Assembly (NCBI RefSeq): GCF_004125825.1
Contig: NZ_QQWI01000009.1
Span: forward strand, 1 to 64,000
DNA length: 64,000 nucleotides
Source: Fusibacter sp. A1
GTDB taxonomy: Bacteria > Bacillota > Clostridia > Peptostreptococcales > Acidaminobacteraceae
Direction: 5' to 3'
Of this stretch, positions 61,665-64,000 are shown piece by piece. The notes under the pieces are model-generated. The model was given only the letters and a program-made list of their open reading frames with translations. It was not told the DNA's origin and did not search any database. The first letter of the stretch is position 1; each line of letters begins with the position of its first letter. A program made the translations under genes and the position numbers.

Positions 61665-62246
61665 CTACTTAGACTTTAGTGATTCGACCAGATTACCAGA
61701 TGCGTCCACACCGTATGTGACTGCTTTCGATGTGATCGTAGCTCCTGCAATCGCCTGTACTTCAGTATCAGAACTCTGCGTCTTGTTTACCGTGATCCCC
61801 GTCGCCTGTTTTCCGTCATACTGTGAATAATAGGCTTCAAGCGTGGCATTGGCGCCAAGTCCTGGTGTTTCTGTATGTTTACCGACTCTGACGCCTACAA
61901 TCGCACCGTCAAGATCGATACCTGTAACCACTTCGAGGCCACCACCGTAGCCCTGTGGAAGTGTCTTCACTACGTATCCAGCTATTTCAGATCCGCTTAA
62001 TCCTTTATAAACCTCAACTACAACCACATCAATTCCAGTAGAGCTTTTCACCGTCTTCATGTCTGAAGTATCCATCAGTTCAAAGGTATCGGCAGTAGGT
62101 AAGACGTCTTTTCTTGCCTGTTCACTTTTAATGGCCTTTTGTTCTTCGATTCTAGTGGCCGTCGCGCCGTTCGTGTACGCAAGGCTGACAGCCGCGATAA
62201 GGCATATGACTAGTAAGATCAAGCCTAGTTTTATAATTTCCTTCAT
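61665..62246 (-). CDS. rnfG: Rnf complex subunit RnfG
   Basis: 193 residues: N-terminal membrane helix and an outer FMN-binding domain. GYGGGLEVVTGIDLDGAIVGVRVGKHTETPGLG and AIAGATITSKAVTYGVD, whose Thr in GATIT is the site of covalent FMN attachment by the ApbE enzyme. Overlaps rnfD start by 4 bases (ATGA type). Confidence 0.96.
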   Translation of the reverse strand: MKEIIKLGLILLVICLIAAVSLAYTNGATATRIEEQKAIKSEQARKDVLPTADTFELMDTSDMKTVKSSTGIDVVVVEVYKGLSGSEIAGYVVKTLPQGYGGGLEVVTGIDLDGAIVGVRVGKHTETPGLGANATLEAYYSQYDGKQATGITVNKTQSSDTEVQAIAGATITSKAVTYGVDASGNLVESLKSK

Positions 62247-63187
62247 GCTTTTGCACCTCCAAATACGCGTGGCGCAGTATATTTTTCAATAATAGGTGTC
62301 GCTACGTTCATCAGAAGAATCGAATACGACACACCTTCTGGCAATGCTCCGAATTGTCTGATCAGAATGGTTAAAAGACCGCATCCGAACGCGTAAATCA
62401 ATTGCCCCTTCGCACTTACCGGTGAAGACGCATAATCTGTCGCCATAAAGAAGGCGCCAAGCATCAATCCGCCGCTAAGTAGGTGGAACATAGCCATATA
62501 ACTGTCGAAACCTTGGAACATAAACGCGAATACAAATACCGTGCCGATGTATACTACAGGAATTCTCCAGTTGATCACTTTTCTGAAAAGCAGGTATAAC
62601 CCACCAAGGATGATCAGTCCAGCAGAGGTTTCTCCAATACAACCACCGACATTACCGATAAACAACTGAAGTAATGAAGGAAGTTCCGATAAGGGAAGCC
62701 CTTCTGCGATGATTCCAAGAGGCGTTGTCGTTGCGACCGCGTCAGCACCAGGTGCCACCCAGGATGTCATTTCAACAGGCCAGGACGCCATCAGCATCGC
62801 ACGAGCCGCAAGTGCCGGATTCATGAAATTGTGACCGAGTCCGCCAAAAGCATGTTTTACGATGGCTATGGCAAAAATAGAACCGATGATCACCAACCAG
62901 AATGGCGCTGTCACTGGAATGTTCATCGCAAGCAGCAGACCTGTAACAACAGCACTTAAATCTTTAATAGTCGCCTTTTGCTTTCTCATGACCACTTGTA
63001 CAAAAGCTTCAGTGCCGACAGCGGTAAGAACCGCTAAAAATACCAGTATCAAGGCGCGTGTACCAAAGGTCACGATGCCGAAAATCGTCGCCGGTAGCAG
63101 TGCTAACGTCACGTCTCTCATCACTGATTGAACAGTTTCTGAAGACCTGATATGTGGCGACGATGAAACAAACAGTTTATTTTGCAT
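62243..63187 (-). CDS. rnfD: Rnf complex subunit RnfD
   Basis: 314 residues, about ten membrane helices. PHIRSSETVQSVMRDVTLALLPATIFGI at the start; GHNFMNPALAARAMLM; VATTTPLGIIAEG, whose Thr is the expected covalent FMN site; ATDYASSPVSAKGQLIYAFGCGLLT. Start at 63187 (MQNKLFVSSS) fixed by GGGGAGG. Confidence 0.96.
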   Translation of the reverse strand: MQNKLFVSSSPHIRSSETVQSVMRDVTLALLPATIFGIVTFGTRALILVFLAVLTAVGTEAFVQVVMRKQKATIKDLSAVVTGLLLAMNIPVTAPFWLVIIGSIFAIAIVKHAFGGLGHNFMNPALAARAMLMASWPVEMTSWVAPGADAVATTTPLGIIAEGLPLSELPSLLQLFIGNVGGCIGETSAGLIILGGLYLLFRKVINWRIPVVYIGTVFVFAFMFQGFDSYMAMFHLLSGGLMLGAFFMATDYASSPVSAKGQLIYAFGCGLLTILIRQFGALPEGVSYSILLMNVATPIIEKYTAPRVFGGAKA

Positions 63188-63202
63188 GATTATCCTCCCC
63201 AA

Positions 63203-64000
63203 CTATTTAGAACGTCTGCGTTTCGCTAAGATTTCACGTTTTGCTACTCTAATCGATTGCAATAACGGTCTCTTCGATGGACAGACAAACGAACATGAAC
63301 CACATTCGATACAGTCCAGCGCATGTAGGCTTTGAGCCTTCTCAAAATCATCTTTTAGCGCGTAGGCGCTGATATAACAAGGTTGCAGGAAAGCAGGGCA
63401 AATGCTGACGCATTTTCCACACTGAATACACTGCTCGGGCTCTGCAAGTTTGCCTTCCTGTCTGTTAAACACAAGAATACCCGAAGTCGTTTTAGTTGAA
63501 GGAACCGTGTCTATCGCTTGCGCCATTCCCATCATAGGTCCGCCCAAGATCAGCTTGCCCGGTTCTGTAGCGTAACCGCCACATTGATCGATCAGTTCGT
63601 TGATCGGTGTACCGACCTTGATCAAGAGGTTTTTCGGTTCTTTGATAGCACTACCCGTCACAGTGCAGATACGCTCCACAAGCGGCATACCGGTTTGTAT
63701 CAACCTAGCCACCGCAGCAGCAGTAGCGACATTGCTCACCACGGCACCAACGTCCATTGGTAGTCCGCCCGATGGAACTTGGCGCTTTGTGCATGCGTAA
63801 ATCAGCTGTTTCTCCGCACCTTGGGGATATTTTGTATGTAAGCCGACCACAGAAATTTCTGAATATGCCTGCGCAGCTTTTTTCATCTCTTTGATAGCGT
63901 CAGGTTTGTTGTCCTCAATGCCGATGTAGCCTGTTTTCACATCAAGCGCTTTCATTAGCGCCCTTAATCCCTGAACCACAAGATCAGGTGTTTCAAGCAT
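63203..64000 (-). CDS. rnfC: Rnf complex subunit RnfC, C-terminal part (cut by window edge)
   Basis: The last 265 residues are inside the window; the start lies beyond 64000. The NADH/FMN-binding region is partly present (about 1-60 here), followed by the SLBB-like part (VGTPINELIDQCGGYATEPGKLILGGPMMG) and two [4Fe-4S] motifs CIQCGKCVSICP and CIECGSCSFVCP. It delivers electrons to NAD+. The closing is basic (KREILAKRRRSK). First gene of the C-D-G-E-A-B order, 15 bases ahead of rnfD. Confidence 0.95.
   Translation of the reverse strand: MLETPDLVVQGLRALMKALDVKTGYIGIEDNKPDAIKEMKKAAQAYSEISVVGLHTKYPQGAEKQLIYACTKRQVPSGGLPMDVGAVVSNVATAAAVARLIQTGMPLVERICTVTGSAIKEPKNLLIKVGTPINELIDQCGGYATEPGKLILGGPMMGMAQAIDTVPSTKTTSGILVFNRQEGKLAEPEQCIQCGKCVSICPAFLQPCYISAYALKDDFEKAQSLHALDCIECGSCSFVCPSKRPLLQSIRVAKREILAKRRRSK

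Overview
The window looks like chromosome from an anaerobic Firmicutes bacterium of the class Clostridia. The evidence is gene content and order: an Rnf complex (rnfC-D-G-E-A-B) with a six-cluster RnfB; the series maf-radC-mreBCD-PBP2-minCDE-rodA-radical SAM-rng-rplU-prp-rpmA-obg-yhbY-nadD-yqeK-rsfS-leuS; a T-box on leuS; an L27 with a cleavable N-terminal extension next to its protease gene; and strong GGAGG ribosome binding sites with many TTG/GTG starts. A Fusibacter- or Acidaminobacter-like organism is my guess only. No rRNA or tRNA gene was seen.

Layout. 1-117 is the 5' end of a group IIC intron sitting just behind the ywbE terminator. 157-7440 holds ywbE, an rRNA methyltransferase, a lipoprotein, a HAD phosphatase and an MFS transporter / ABC-F ATPase operon preceded by an attenuator-like leader (short leader peptide plus two terminators). 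7438-15627 is mostly one run of minus-strand genes: YibE/F membrane protein, PilZ protein, radical SAM, HAD, small alarmone synthetase, TtcA-like tRNA thiolase, metallophosphoesterase and small proteins of unknown role. 15754-22280 carries an ECF transporter S component with a paired palindromic operator, an orphan DNA adenine methylase, unknown proteins and an AlaX-type editing enzyme. 22341-27704 is one very large surface glucanase gene (SLH, GH16 and about seven carbohydrate-binding modules) with LacI-type operators. Then come gdhA, a response regulator/histidine kinase/GerMN trio, a ComEA-like protein and a DacF-like carboxypeptidase.

An IS1182-type insertion sequence (35096-37024) splits the terminator region between dacF and ridA and is flanked by an exact 34-bp duplication of the terminator hairpin. 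From 37063 to 59072 lies a housekeeping block for translation, ribosome assembly, cell shape and division, all on the minus strand. A 123-bp MITE with ends nearly identical to the IS lies at the rnfB terminator (59323-59445), again between two copies of the terminator hairpin. The Rnf operon fills the right end and runs off it within rnfC.

The most notable points are: (1) the leader-peptide/tandem-terminator control region of the MFS/ABC-F pair, which resembles antibiotic-responsive attenuators; (2) three mobile elements of different kinds (group IIC intron, IS, MITE) all parked at intrinsic terminators, two of them with the hairpin duplicated; (3) paired palindromic operators at the ECF S-component gene and at the glucanase gene. 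The remaining genes are largely ordinary.
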